DNA from: Glutamicibacter nicotianae
Lineage (GTDB): Bacteria; Actinomycetota; Actinomycetes; Actinomycetales; Micrococcaceae
Length of the DNA stretch: 64,000 bases
Assembly: GCF_006539525.1 (NCBI RefSeq)
Contig: NZ_BJNE01000001.1
Span: 372,001 to 436,000 of the forward strand
Direction: 5' to 3'
Shown: piece by piece, positions 43,007 to 51,598 of the stretch
How the letters are laid out: each line of letters begins with the position of its first letter
Numbering within the stretch: position 1 is the stretch's first letter
Notes under the pieces: generated by a model
Database searches by the model: none
Seen by the model: the letters and a program-made list of their open reading frames with translations, nothing else
What the model was told of the DNA's origin: nothing
Made by a program: the position numbers and the translations under genes

Positions 43007-44200
43007 CTAGCGGCTGCGCTTGGCTTTCAGCGCGTCGACAATGCCCTTGCCCAGGTAGAAAGCGCCATCGGCATACCAAGCCAGCATCAGCAGCTGGCGC
43101 GCCGGCTTGGGCAGCCACCCGAAGCGTTCGCTCTTGGCCAGCACCAGGTGCACTGCCGCACCGGATGCCAGCACCGCTGCGCCTGAACCGATCAGCGCCT
43201 TGGGGTTCCAGTTGTGCCGGTAGAGCAGCCGTTCCAGGCCCTTGGCTTCGCGCTCCTGCTCGGCCAGGGCCGACTTGATGGTCTTGTACGGGCCGCCGGT
43301 GGTGATCACCCGGCGTTCTTCGGGCAGCGGACGGCCGGTGAGGTAGTCGACGCTGCGCGCATCGAAGCCCAGCAGCGTCAGCAAACGCTTGAGATCCTTC
43401 AAATCCCTGCTGCCGCGAGCCAGCTGCTGCGCCTCCGCGCGGTGGGCAGGATCCTCGACCAGCTGCTCGACGAGCTCCAGTTCCGTCTCGTCCCAGCCAT
43501 GGAGCAGGCGATCCAGCTCTTCGAGGCGCACCGCTGCCGGGCTGCCCGCTTCCGGCTCCAGGATAACGGTGCGTTCCAGGTCCACCGTCATGGACATCGA
43601 GGAACCAAACAGCTCCAGCCGCGGCCCCTTGGCTTCGATGGTTGCGGTGATGACATTGCCAGTACGGTCCAGGGACAGGTACGGGCGGTTTGAACGCCCG
43701 ATGCTCGGGGCATAGACCGGTTCCTTGGGCATGGCCATCAGCCCGGCGCCGGTCTCCCACACGGTGATCTCGTTCGTCTCGAAGCCTGCCGCGAGCACCA
43801 GCTCGGAGCCCTTGAGCTTCGGACCGTGCAGCAGCTCGCTGGAAGTGCCGTAGTCGCCGAGCAGGTCCTCATCCGGATTGGGCCCGTCGATCTCGTCCCC
43901 GTCCACCAGCACGTAGTCGGCACCGGTGGAGTTCTTCAGCTCGTGGACCAGCTTGGTCACACGCGAGCCCTCGCGCAGCTTGCCCTTGGCATCGATGCGG
44001 TAGAGCACCGCATCGCGGGCTTCGCTCACCGTGGCCACCTCGGCCATCACTTCGGTGGAATGCTCGCGTTCAACTGCCCCGCCGATGAATCCGAGCAGGC
44101 GCCGGTCGGCCAGCGCGGTGCGGATCAGCGCCGCCGCATCAGGCTTGTCGCCCATGAAGATGAATTCGAGGTTGAGGTAGTTGAACTCGGTTGAATCCAC
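43007..44200 (-). CDS. Unrecognised protein with C-terminal membrane segment
   Basis: A 397-residue protein that I do not recognise. The N-terminal part has mixed alpha/beta character (ADRRLLGFIGGAV, ADYVLVDGDEIDG). The centre includes a run of beta-like segments (PYLSLDRTGNVITATIEAKG, MSMTVDLERTVILEPE). A likely long helical region (about residues 225-290) follows. One hydrophobic segment (ALIGSGAAVLASGAAVHLVLA) lies about residues 340-360, ahead of a basic C-terminus. The start is the GTG at 44200; an ATG at codon 16 is the alternative. It is monocistronic, between two terminators. It could be a tail-anchored cytoplasmic protein. Confidence 0.7.
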   Translation of the reverse strand: MDSTEFNYLNLEFIFMGDKPDAAALIRTALADRRLLGFIGGAVEREHSTEVMAEVATVSEARDAVLYRIDAKGKLREGSRVTKLVHELKNSTGADYVLVDGDEIDGPNPDEDLLGDYGTSSELLHGPKLKGSELVLAAGFETNEITVWETGAGLMAMPKEPVYAPSIGRSNRPYLSLDRTGNVITATIEAKGPRLELFGSSMSMTVDLERTVILEPEAGSPAAVRLEELDRLLHGWDETELELVEQLVEDPAHRAEAQQLARGSRDLKDLKRLLTLLGFDARSVDYLTGRPLPEERRVITTGGPYKTIKSALAEQEREAKGLERLLYRHNWNPKALIGSGAAVLASGAAVHLVLAKSERFGWLPKPARQLLMLAWYADGAFYLGKGIVDALKAKRSR

Positions 44201-44274
44201 GGAGGCGGACCCCTTTCGCGGGTGGGATTGTCGTTATCTATCAATCATAGGTGGCGCTGTGCTGCGCAAAGGAA

Positions 44275-44316
44275 AACCGCGCCATGGGAACTGGTTCCAG
44301 TTCCCATGGCGCGGTC
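44275..44316 (-). terminator. Terminator after ffh
   Basis: A perfect 18-bp stem, 44277-44294 with 44297-44314. It lies downstream of the ffh stop on the minus strand. No T-run is seen, but the stem is strong and also faces the start of the neighbouring gene. Confidence 0.75.
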
Positions 44317-44341
44317 ACTTCCCTGTACAGGGAATCAGGGC

Positions 44342-45904
44342 CTACTTCTTGCCCAGGTACTTCTCGAAGCCCGCTGGCAGGTTCAGGCTCGACGGATCGA
44401 AGTCCTGGTTGGCGCCTGCGCCGAAGGCGGCACCGCTCGGAGCTGCGGCCTTCTTGTTCTTGGCCTCCAGCTCGGCCTGCGCGGCCTTGGCCGGGTTGCC
44501 GTACTTCTGCTTTTTGCCCTTGCCCTTGGCCTTCGCCTTGCGGGCAGCGCCCTTGCCGGCACCCGGCATGCCCGGGATGCCGCCGCCGGCAGCCATCTTC
44601 TTCATCATCTTCTGCGCTTCGCCGAAGCGCTCCAGCATCTGGTTCACCTCGGAGACCGAGACGCCCGAGCCCTTGGCGATACGTGCGCGGCGAGAGCCGT
44701 TGATGATCTTCGGGGCCACGCGCTCATGCGGGGTCATCGAACGGACGATGGCCTCCACGCGGTCGATCTGGCGCTCGTCGAACTGCTCGAGCTGCTGGCG
44801 GGAGATCTGCGCGCCGGGCATCATGCCCAGCAGCTTCTTCATCGAGCCCATCTTCTTGATCTGGGCCATCTGGGCGAGGAAGTCGTCCAGGGTGAAGTCT
44901 TCCTGGTCGGCGAATTTCTTCGCCATGCGCTCGGCTTCGCCCTTGTCCCAGTTCTTCTCGGCCTGCTCGATCAGGGTGAGCACATCGCCCATGTCCAGGA
45001 TGCGGCTGGCCATGCGGTCCGGGTGGAAGATCTCGAAGTCGTCCAGGTTCTCGCCGGTGGAGGCGAACATGACCGGCTTGCCGGTCACCGAGGCCACCGA
45101 CAGGGCGGCACCGCCGCGGGCGTCGCCGTCCAGCTTGGAGAGGACCACGCCGGTGAAGTCCACGCCCTCATGGAAGGCCTGGGCGGTGTTGACCGCGTCC
45201 TGGCCGATCATTGCGTCGATGACGAAGAGCACTTCATCCGGGTTGATGGCGGCGCGGATGTTCGCTGCCTGGGCCATCATCTCGGTGTCCACGCCCAAGC
45301 GGCCGGCGGTATCGACAATCACGATGTCGTGCAGCTTGGCCTTGGCCTCGGCCACGCCGTCGCGGGCCACTGCTACCGGATCGCCGGTCGGGGTGTCGAA
45401 TTCGGAGGAGACGCCCGGGTGCGGTGCGTAGACCGGCACTCCGGCGCGTTCGCCGTTGATCTGCAGCTGCTTGACCGCGTTTGGGCGCTGCAGGTCGCAG
45501 GCCACCAGCATCGGGGTGTGGCCTTCGGCCTTCAGGTGCTTGGCCAGCTTGCCGGCCAGGGTGGTCTTGCCGGCACCCTGCAGGCCGGCGAGCATGATCA
45601 CCGTCGGAGGGTTCTTGGCCAGGTTCAGCCGGCGGGTTTCCCCGCCGAGGATGCCCACGAGCTCCTCGTTGACGATCTTGACGACCTGCTGGCCCGGGTT
45701 CAGCGACTCGGAGACCTCGGCACCCAGGGCACGTTCCTTCACCTGGGCCACGAAGCCGCGAACCACCGGCACGGCGACGTCGGCGTCAAGCAGGGCGCGG
45801 CGGATCTCGCGTACGGTACCGTCGATATCCGCTTCGCTCAGGCGGCCCTTGCCGCGCAGGTTCTTGAAGGTTTCTGTCAGGCGATCGGAAAGTGAATTAA
45901 ACAC
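44342..45904 (-). CDS. ffh: Signal recognition particle protein Ffh
   Basis: The 520-residue SRP54 homologue that, with 4.5S RNA and FtsY, targets membrane proteins to SecYEG. N domain about residues 1-90. G domain: P-loop GLQGAGKTT (107-115), DTAGRLG, TKLDG-like SKLDGDARGG. M domain rich in Met (QIKKMGSMKKLLGMMPG) with the RNA-binding GSRRARIAKGSG. The C-terminus ends in a long Ala/Lys/Gly-rich tail. The GTG at 45904 starts the expected VFNSLSDRLTETFKNLRGKG. The usual neighbours glnB and glnD are not adjacent, and ftsY is not in the window. Confidence 0.98.
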   Translation of the reverse strand: MFNSLSDRLTETFKNLRGKGRLSEADIDGTVREIRRALLDADVAVPVVRGFVAQVKERALGAEVSESLNPGQQVVKIVNEELVGILGGETRRLNLAKNPPTVIMLAGLQGAGKTTLAGKLAKHLKAEGHTPMLVACDLQRPNAVKQLQINGERAGVPVYAPHPGVSSEFDTPTGDPVAVARDGVAEAKAKLHDIVIVDTAGRLGVDTEMMAQAANIRAAINPDEVLFVIDAMIGQDAVNTAQAFHEGVDFTGVVLSKLDGDARGGAALSVASVTGKPVMFASTGENLDDFEIFHPDRMASRILDMGDVLTLIEQAEKNWDKGEAERMAKKFADQEDFTLDDFLAQMAQIKKMGSMKKLLGMMPGAQISRQQLEQFDERQIDRVEAIVRSMTPHERVAPKIINGSRRARIAKGSGVSVSEVNQMLERFGEAQKMMKKMAAGGGIPGMPGAGKGAARKAKAKGKGKKQKYGNPAKAAQAELEAKNKKAAAPSGAAFGAGANQDFDPSSLNLPAGFEKYLGKK

Positions 45905-46037
45905 GTGCCGGGCACTTCTTTCGATAGGTCTTGTGGTGCGCATTGGAAAATCGCACAGGACTCAACTCCCAAGAATATCAATAATCGGGCGCCGAACTAA
46001 CCAGCTGTGCAGCGTTTCACCAGCAGCCTATGGCGCA

Positions 46038-46084
46038 ACGCCGAAGCTGCTCCCCTCCAAAAGGACGGGAGCAGCTTCGGGTGC
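46038..46084 (-). terminator. Terminator after the M23 peptidase gene
   Basis: CCGAAGCTGCTCCC (46041-46054) pairs with GGGAGCAGCTTCGG (46067-46080) around CTCCAAAAGGAC, just after the minus-strand stop. Confidence 0.8.
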
Positions 46085-46097
46085 CAGCAGCCAAGGG

Positions 46098-48164
46098 CTA
46101 CGGCTTGGCCTCGCTGGCAGCAGGCGCGGTGCCTGCCGGCGGCTGCGGCACCTTGGCTGGGGCGGCAGCTTCAGCCGGTGCGGGAACCGCGGCCTTCGGC
46201 TTCGGCTTGGCCGGTGCCGGGGCGGCTTTCTGCACGGCTGGCGCCGCAACTGGCGGCTTTGGCTTCGGCTTCGGTTTCGGTTGCAGTTTTGGCTTGGGCT
46301 TCGGTTGCGGAGCCATTGCGGCCGGCGCCTTCGCGACCTTCTTCGCTGCAGGCGCAGCCGCCGCGGCCGGAGCTGCCGGCTTGAGTTTGGCCACTGGCGC
46401 CTTTGGTTTAGCCGGGACTGCCGGCTTTGGCTTAGCCGGTGCTGGCGCCTTCTTCTTCGTCGGAACAGCCGCCTTCGGCTTGTCCGCGACTGCCGGCTTG
46501 GGCTTGTCAGCCGCTGGCTTCTTTGCGCTCTTCTTCTCTGGAGCAGCAGGCTTGGCCGGCGCCAGCTCCTTGGCTTTGGATGGAGCCTTCTGGTCCTTCT
46601 CTGCCTGCATGTCCACGATCTTCGGCTGGGCTACACCGATGATCTTTTCTGTCCCGGCCGTGGGCTCGGTTTCCTCTTCATGGTCCGAGGTGTCCGGGTT
46701 CCCCGTTTCTTTCTCCTGCTGCGGTTCGATACCCGAGTCCGGGCTCGGTTCAGGAGCTAGGGTCGGTTCAGCCGTTGGAGGTGCCTGGGAGGATTCCACC
46801 TCCTCTGTTGGATTCTCCGGGGCTGGAGTCTCCACGGCGGTAGGTGATGCGGAAGCGCTGGGTTGCTCCACTGGCCCAGTGCTTGGCGTTGGTACTGCAG
46901 TCGGCGCACTTGGAGTCGGTGCTGCCGTTGGCGCGCTTGGAGTCGGCGCGCTTGGCTCAGCTGGAACAGGAGTTTGCGTTGGCGAAGGCGTTGGCTGGGC
47001 CTTCGGGCGTTCGGTTTCCAGCTTCTTCGGCGGCTTAGGCGCCTTGCTCGGCTGCGGTGCCGCCTGCGTGGTTCTTGGAGACGGGCTGGTTTTCGAGTGA
47101 TCCTTTTTCGGCTGGGTCTTGGGCTTGGCCGCCTTGGCCTTTTTATGGTTGCCGTCGGCAGATGGCTGCACCGGGTCAGCCTGGTAATGCTTCGCACGGG
47201 TTGGGCGTTCTTCGCCTGCTGAGCCGCGGTTGCTTGAGGTCCCGGAAGAATGCCCAAATGCTCCAGCAACCGATTGCTGGCGCAGGGCACTGCCGGCGTC
47301 CCCCGCAAATGGCCCGGCTGCAAGTACCGCTCGCCGTTGCCCGCCGGCCATCGGCAGGTAGTTGCTCGGATTCTGCCACTGCCCATTGACGATGACTTCG
47401 AAATGCACATGGCACCCAGTGGAATTGCCTGTTGTCCCGGACAACGCAATGACTTGGCCTTGGACTACGAATTCGCCAACGCTTACCAGCAGCAGCGAGT
47501 TGTGGCTGTATCCGGTCTGCACCCGATTCCCGTGGTCAATGGTGACCCGTTGGCCGGAATGGCCCGCCCAGCCGGCGACAATCACCCTGCCGGTCTCGCT
47601 GGCACGAACGGGCGAGCCGCAGGCAATGGGATAATCCTGGCCGATGTGGATTTGGTGCCCGGCACCTGTCGGGTTGGCTCTCCAGCCGAACGCACTGGAG
47701 ATTTGCCGGGTGGCCACTGGGTGCTCCAGCAGCAGGCCGGTGCGCAGCATGGCCGGCCGGATTTCCTGGGACGCGGCAATCGGTGCGGGCGGCACGGTTA
47801 TCCCCGTACTCGACGTTGCCGTCATGGCCGCTCGATGCTCGGCCACCTGTGCCACCGGGCCAGGCTCGGACCCGCCGAGCCTCTCAGTGCCAGATTTCAG
47901 GCCGGTGATTTCTATGCCGGCCACTTCGGGCATATCCGGTACGGTGACGACGTCGCTCCCGAGCAGCGGCCGGGATTCCGCGCTGAAGGCCACGGTGCTT
48001 GATTCGGCTCTGGCAGGCATTGCATCGGCCGCACCGGGCCACGCCAATGCACTGCTCAGGCCAAATGCCGCAGCGATAGCCAGTGCCCCATACGGCAGCC
48101 GGCGGCTGGTCCCCAAGACTCCGCGCGGCATAGAACTGCTTAAACCATGATGTTGTCGTTTCAT
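46098..48164 (-). CDS. Secreted M23 peptidase with long low-complexity tail
   Basis: A 688-residue exported LytM-type zinc metallopeptidase that cuts peptidoglycan cross-bridges. A hydrophobic signal segment (about residues 24-48) is followed by the M23 domain (about 145-270) with intact ligands: HIGQD (His about 172, Asp four residues on) and HVHF (about 252). The remaining 400 residues are low complexity: Ser/Thr/Pro-rich, then acidic, then Ala/Lys/Pro-rich (repeated KPKP and PAKP). The tail may span or bind the wall; no sorting signal is visible. The ATG at 48164 has GGGGGA upstream. Confidence 0.88.
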   Translation of the reverse strand: MKRQHHGLSSSMPRGVLGTSRRLPYGALAIAAAFGLSSALAWPGAADAMPARAESSTVAFSAESRPLLGSDVVTVPDMPEVAGIEITGLKSGTERLGGSEPGPVAQVAEHRAAMTATSSTGITVPPAPIAASQEIRPAMLRTGLLLEHPVATRQISSAFGWRANPTGAGHQIHIGQDYPIACGSPVRASETGRVIVAGWAGHSGQRVTIDHGNRVQTGYSHNSLLLVSVGEFVVQGQVIALSGTTGNSTGCHVHFEVIVNGQWQNPSNYLPMAGGQRRAVLAAGPFAGDAGSALRQQSVAGAFGHSSGTSSNRGSAGEERPTRAKHYQADPVQPSADGNHKKAKAAKPKTQPKKDHSKTSPSPRTTQAAPQPSKAPKPPKKLETERPKAQPTPSPTQTPVPAEPSAPTPSAPTAAPTPSAPTAVPTPSTGPVEQPSASASPTAVETPAPENPTEEVESSQAPPTAEPTLAPEPSPDSGIEPQQEKETGNPDTSDHEEETEPTAGTEKIIGVAQPKIVDMQAEKDQKAPSKAKELAPAKPAAPEKKSAKKPAADKPKPAVADKPKAAVPTKKKAPAPAKPKPAVPAKPKAPVAKLKPAAPAAAAAPAAKKVAKAPAAMAPQPKPKPKLQPKPKPKPKPPVAAPAVQKAAPAPAKPKPKAAVPAPAEAAAPAKVPQPPAGTAPAASEAKP
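46200..47060. repeat. Low-complexity repeat region in the M23 gene tail
   Basis: Over 800 bp of degenerate short repeats coding Pro/Ala/Lys and Pro/Ser/Thr runs, including adjacent near-identical APTPSAPTA units around 46905-46955. The frame is kept throughout. Length variation between strains is likely. Confidence 0.75.
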
Positions 48165-48569
48165 AACTTGCCAGTCCCCCAAAACTGCAATTACTCAACA
48201 GAACCTCAGAATAGCCCTAGCGCGATGAATAATCCATGGCTAGTTGAAGGCTTTTGCAACGGCGGGGATGATTCCGCGGAACACCGTTCTCCCGCGGCAC
48301 CGTCCCAGCCGTGCCGCCATCACGGGAATCCGGCATCAAATCGTTGCAATTCCGACGCCTGCTCGTCTTCCGGCGAGCGCTGATTCCACCCGGGATTCCC
48401 GCCTCGATTCGGCGCGTTGCCGATAACTAGCCGGCTGACGGAAACCCGGAATTCCCTGGGCGGGCAATGTCGCTTCCTGCCTGAACCGTGCTGATGTGCT
48501 GATAATGCTGTGAGGAGGGACCGCGGGGCAACCGGTCCCCGCAGCGCGGTGAAAAACGGAGGATTCACG
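48165..48569. other. Intergenic region, M23 gene / hydrolase
   Basis: About 400 bp between divergent genes, AT-rich next to the M23 start and GC-rich towards the hydrolase. Both promoters must be here. I see no conserved motif, RNA gene or credible small gene. Confidence 0.5.
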
Positions 48570-49295
48570 GTGGAGACCAGCACCCTGGCCGGCAGGCTTT
48601 TCCGGTGGGCAGTGCTGTCCTGCGCATGGCTGCAAGATTATCTCTATGCTGGCGTCTGGCAGCTGCGTTCGCTGCTGCCGGGCACGCCGGCCGACCAGCT
48701 GCGCACGGTCAGCGACCCGGCGGCCGAACCGGTGGTCCTGATTCCGGGAATCTGGGAATCCTGGAAATTCATGCTCCCGGTCGCCAAGGCGCTGCACCAG
48801 GCCGGCCACCCGGTGCATGTGATCCCGCAGCTCGGCTTCAACCACGGCACCGTACCGGAGATGTCCGAGACAGTTTCCCGCTACCTGGCCAAGGAGCAGC
48901 TGGACGGTGCGGTGCTGGTGGCGCACAGCAAGGGCGGCCTGATCGGCAAGTACCTCATGGCCGCCTCGCTGCAGGGATACCGGATCAATCGGATGATCGC
49001 CATCGGCACTCCTTTCTCCGGTTCGCGCTATGCACGCTATGCTCCGATCCGCTCCCTGCGGGCCCTGTCCCCCAATGACCAGGGGCTGCTCAAGCTCTCG
49101 GCCAACTTGAGCGTGAATTCGCGGATCATCTCCATCTACAGCAGCTTCGACCCGCACATCCCCGGCGGCTGCGACTTGGCCGGAGCCACCAATATCAAGC
49201 TGCCCACGCTGGGGCATTTCCGGTTGCTGTCCGATGAGCGCCTGCATGCAGCAGTGCTCAAGCACCTGGGGCATGAATCGCCTTCGGCCGGCTGA
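48570..49295 (+). CDS. Alpha/beta hydrolase (lipase/esterase-like)
   Basis: A 241-residue alpha/beta-hydrolase resembling triacylglycerol lipase/PGAP1-like esterases. PVVLIPGIWESWKFMLPVAKAL carries the HG-equivalent oxyanion strand. The nucleophile elbow is VAHSKGG (Ser about residue 119), with the catalytic His likely in TLGHFRLL near the end. The GTG at 48570 follows a perfect GGAGGA at 48558. The N-terminal 45 residues contain a hydrophobic stretch (FRWAVLSCAWLQDYLYAGVW) but no clear cleavage site, so it may be membrane-associated. Substrate unknown. Confidence 0.82.
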   Translation: METSTLAGRLFRWAVLSCAWLQDYLYAGVWQLRSLLPGTPADQLRTVSDPAAEPVVLIPGIWESWKFMLPVAKALHQAGHPVHVIPQLGFNHGTVPEMSETVSRYLAKEQLDGAVLVAHSKGGLIGKYLMAASLQGYRINRMIAIGTPFSGSRYARYAPIRSLRALSPNDQGLLKLSANLSVNSRIISIYSSFDPHIPGGCDLAGATNIKLPTLGHFRLLSDERLHAAVLKHLGHESPSAG

Positions 49296-49436
49296 TCCCC
49301 GGCAGGCAGAGCACCGCAATCCGAGCGTTCGGTGTGAATTGCTCCTTGCTGTTGAACCCGCCGCTGAGCGCTGTCTAGCGTGAGCGGACAAGGGCTGGAC
49401 TCTCACCTCCAGCAATCATGCAGACAGGAGCACCCG

Positions 49437-49652
49437 ATGAACCCGCAGGAATTCTCCGCGCCGCAGGACGATGGCGAACGCGACGATGCACACGACGATG
49501 CGCAATCAGCCAACCGCGAGGCCGCGGCCACATCAAACCCCGATCCAGAAGAGCAACTGATTACCGGGCTGGAACCGGGCGGTTCGGTGCCGCCGGGTGA
49601 AACCCCGCCCGGTGAAGGTTCGATGAGCCAAGACCAGGGCCATGGCGAATAG
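49437..49652 (+). CDS. DUF6480-like small acidic protein
   Basis: A 71-residue acidic protein with the conserved NPDPEEQLITGLEPGGSVPPGETPPGEGS core that I associate with DUF6480 of actinobacteria (function unknown). The N-terminal half is Asp/Ala-rich and probably disordered. The ATG at 49437 has CAGGAG upstream. Its end overlaps the next gene start by 11 nt, so the two are likely co-translated. Confidence 0.72.
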   Translation: MNPQEFSAPQDDGERDDAHDDAQSANREAAATSNPDPEEQLITGLEPGGSVPPGETPPGEGSMSQDQGHGE

Positions 49653-50277
49653 CCTGGCGCAGCGTCCAATCAGCGATGCACGCATTGGACGCTGGCTGGA
49701 GGAGCTGGCTGAATCGGACGGGAACCCGGGCGGCGGAGCCGCGGCGGCGCTGATGCTCGCAGCCGCCGCCGCGCTGATGTCAATGTCGGGCGGCTACGTA
49801 TCGGCTTCGGGGACCGCACAGTCCGAACTCACCGGCCTGCTGGCACGGGCCAAGCAGCTGCGGCTCGACGCGCTGGCCATGGCAGACCGTGATGCGCGGG
49901 CTTCCGCGGAGTTCGGGGTAGCCTACGCGCAACCGGCCTCGGAGCAGCGCGACCGCCGCCTTGCACAGGCCTGCTTGCAGGCCGCGAAATCCTCTGCCGC
50001 ACTCGGTGCGCTGGCCACGACCGCTCTGGATGACCTGCGCTGGCTCTCGCAGCAAGCCAAGCCGCAACTGGTGGCCGATGTCGCCACGGCCCTGGGCATG
50101 CTGAGCGCAGTGCTGCAGGCTGCCAGCAGCAATCTGCGCTATGACCTTTCCCAGTTGGCTTCCGGCCCGGCGCAGGTCAAGCACGCCGGGTTATGGGATA
50201 CCGCAGCATCGCTGGACCGGGCGATGCAAAATGCAGGAGAGCTGGCCGCGCGCATCGATGCGCGCATCAAGCGCTGA
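49642..50277 (+). CDS. Cyclodeaminase/cyclohydrolase family protein (FTCD_C-like)
   Basis: A 211-residue all-helical protein of the formiminotransferase-cyclodeaminase family. The signature is GNPGGGAAAALMLAAAAALMSM near residue 28, followed by long Ala/Leu/Gln-rich helices. Members include formimino-THF cyclodeaminase and methenyl-THF cyclohydrolases; single-domain forms act in one-carbon metabolism. It overlaps the DUF6480-like gene. No folate enzyme lies nearby, so the exact reaction is uncertain. Confidence 0.83.
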   Translation: MANSLAQRPISDARIGRWLEELAESDGNPGGGAAAALMLAAAAALMSMSGGYVSASGTAQSELTGLLARAKQLRLDALAMADRDARASAEFGVAYAQPASEQRDRRLAQACLQAAKSSAALGALATTALDDLRWLSQQAKPQLVADVATALGMLSAVLQAASSNLRYDLSQLASGPAQVKHAGLWDTAASLDRAMQNAGELAARIDARIKR

Positions 50278-50322
50278 TCCGGCTGCACGCACTGCCGATG
50301 GCAAAGGCATCGATGACAAGGA

Positions 50323-50946
50323 ATGATGACCACGACCCAGACGCCTATTAATGCATTGATCCTGGTATGCACCCTCTCCCCCTCGCCCAAGGCCTCCAGC
50401 AGCGATTTGCTGGCCCGGCAGGTGGCGGCCGAATTCAAGGAGCACCAGGTGTCCACCGAGATCCTGCGCATTGCCGATTTCAATGTGAAGCCCGGGGTGC
50501 TCAAGGACATGGGAGACGGCGACCAGTGGCCGGCGATTCGGCAGAAGCTGCTGTCCGCGGACATCCTGGTGCTGGCCACCCCGATCTGGGTGGGCCACCC
50601 CTCCAGCCTGGCCCAGCGGGTGCTGGAACGGCTCGATGCCGAGCTGTCGGAAACCGACGAGCAGGGCCGCCCGATCCTCTTCGGCAAGGTCGGCCTGGTG
50701 GCAGTGGTGGGCAATGAGGACGGTGCGCACCACGTGATCGCGGATCTGGGCCAGGGCTTGTCCGATGCCGGGTTCACGCTGGCGGCCCAGGGCTCGACCT
50801 ACTGGGTGGGGCAGGCCATGCACACCACCGACTACCAGGACCTGCAGCAGACCCCGGAGGTCACGGCCAATGCCACGGGCATTGCCACCCGCAACTCAGC
50901 CCATCTGGCGCGGCTGCTCAAGGCCAGCCCCTACCCTGCCGGATAG
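50323..50946 (+). CDS. NADPH-dependent FMN reductase/flavodoxin-family protein
   Basis: A 207-residue flavodoxin-fold protein. The FMN phosphate loop is at CTLSPSPKASSSDLLAR (residues about 16-32) and the second flavin contact at TPIWVGHPSSLAQRVLERLD (about 86-105). Such proteins are quinone or azo reductases or supply reduced FMN. It begins 46 bp after the cyclodeaminase gene on the same strand and precedes the helical protein/oxidoreductase pair by about 120 bp. It could serve as an electron source for the latter, but nothing proves that. Confidence 0.87.
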   Translation: MMTTTQTPINALILVCTLSPSPKASSSDLLARQVAAEFKEHQVSTEILRIADFNVKPGVLKDMGDGDQWPAIRQKLLSADILVLATPIWVGHPSSLAQRVLERLDAELSETDEQGRPILFGKVGLVAVVGNEDGAHHVIADLGQGLSDAGFTLAAQGSTYWVGQAMHTTDYQDLQQTPEVTANATGIATRNSAHLARLLKASPYPAG

Positions 50947-51067
50947 CCGCCGAAGGCTGGGTGCAGCCTGCAGATCAGCGGTGAGCCATTGGCCTGCGGC
51001 GGCCGGTGCCCTAGCGTTCGAGCCAGCAGAAGACTGCAACCGCTTTCGAGAACTAAGGACGGGCACG

Positions 51068-51598
51068 ATGCCGAACAACACCATCGACCAGATGACCCTG
51101 CACAGGTACTTGGGCGAGCACCTGCTGGGTTCCGAATCGGGGCTGAACCATTTCAAGGCGGCGCACCACACCTGGGCGGGCACGGCGTACGCCGACCGCT
51201 TCGAGTCGCTGCACCAGCAGGTGAAGGACGACCAGGCGGATCTGAAGCGGATCATGGACCGGCTGGGATGCAGGCAGCGTCCGCTGGCCCGCCTCCTGGC
51301 ACCGGTGGCCAAGCTCGCCGGTCATGTCAACCCGTTCAATCCGCTGCGGATGCGCAAGCTAGCCGCCGCGCAGGTGCAGCTCGATGTGCTCACCGGACTG
51401 CTCAATGCCAAATTGCGCATGTGGCAGACGCTGCTGCTGATGCTGCCCCACGATCCGCGCCTGGACCAGGCGCTGCTGCAGGACCTGTCGCATCGTGCGG
51501 AGTCGCAGATCAGCCAGCTCAAGGCGCTCAGCGATGAGACCTGGCCCGAGCGCTTCGCCCCGCAAGAACACGAGAACCAGGAGGAACGCCGCCGATGA
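51068..51598 (+). CDS. Unrecognised helical protein coupled to FAD oxidoreductase
   Basis: A 176-residue, probably all-helical soluble protein. Segments with regular His/Glu/Asp spacing (LHRYLGEHLLGSESGLNHFKAAHHTW, then FESLHQQVKDDQADLKRIMDRLG) recall ferritin-like four-helix proteins, but no complete di-iron ExxH pair is clear, so I do not assign it. AAGGAC precedes the ATG at 51068. The gene end overlaps the following oxidoreductase start by 4 nt (ATGA), which suggests coupled expression and possibly a complex. Confidence 0.65.
   Translation: MPNNTIDQMTLHRYLGEHLLGSESGLNHFKAAHHTWAGTAYADRFESLHQQVKDDQADLKRIMDRLGCRQRPLARLLAPVAKLAGHVNPFNPLRMRKLAAAQVQLDVLTGLLNAKLRMWQTLLLMLPHDPRLDQALLQDLSHRAESQISQLKALSDETWPERFAPQEHENQEERRR

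Noticed and set aside
41214-43760. Minus-strand open frame of about 850 codons opposite the second acyl-CoA synthetase
   Set aside because: Arg/Gly/His-rich shadow translation; the plus strand codes a complete ligase with all motifs.
44222-45895. Plus-strand frame opposite ffh
   Set aside because: Shadow of ffh, which is certain.
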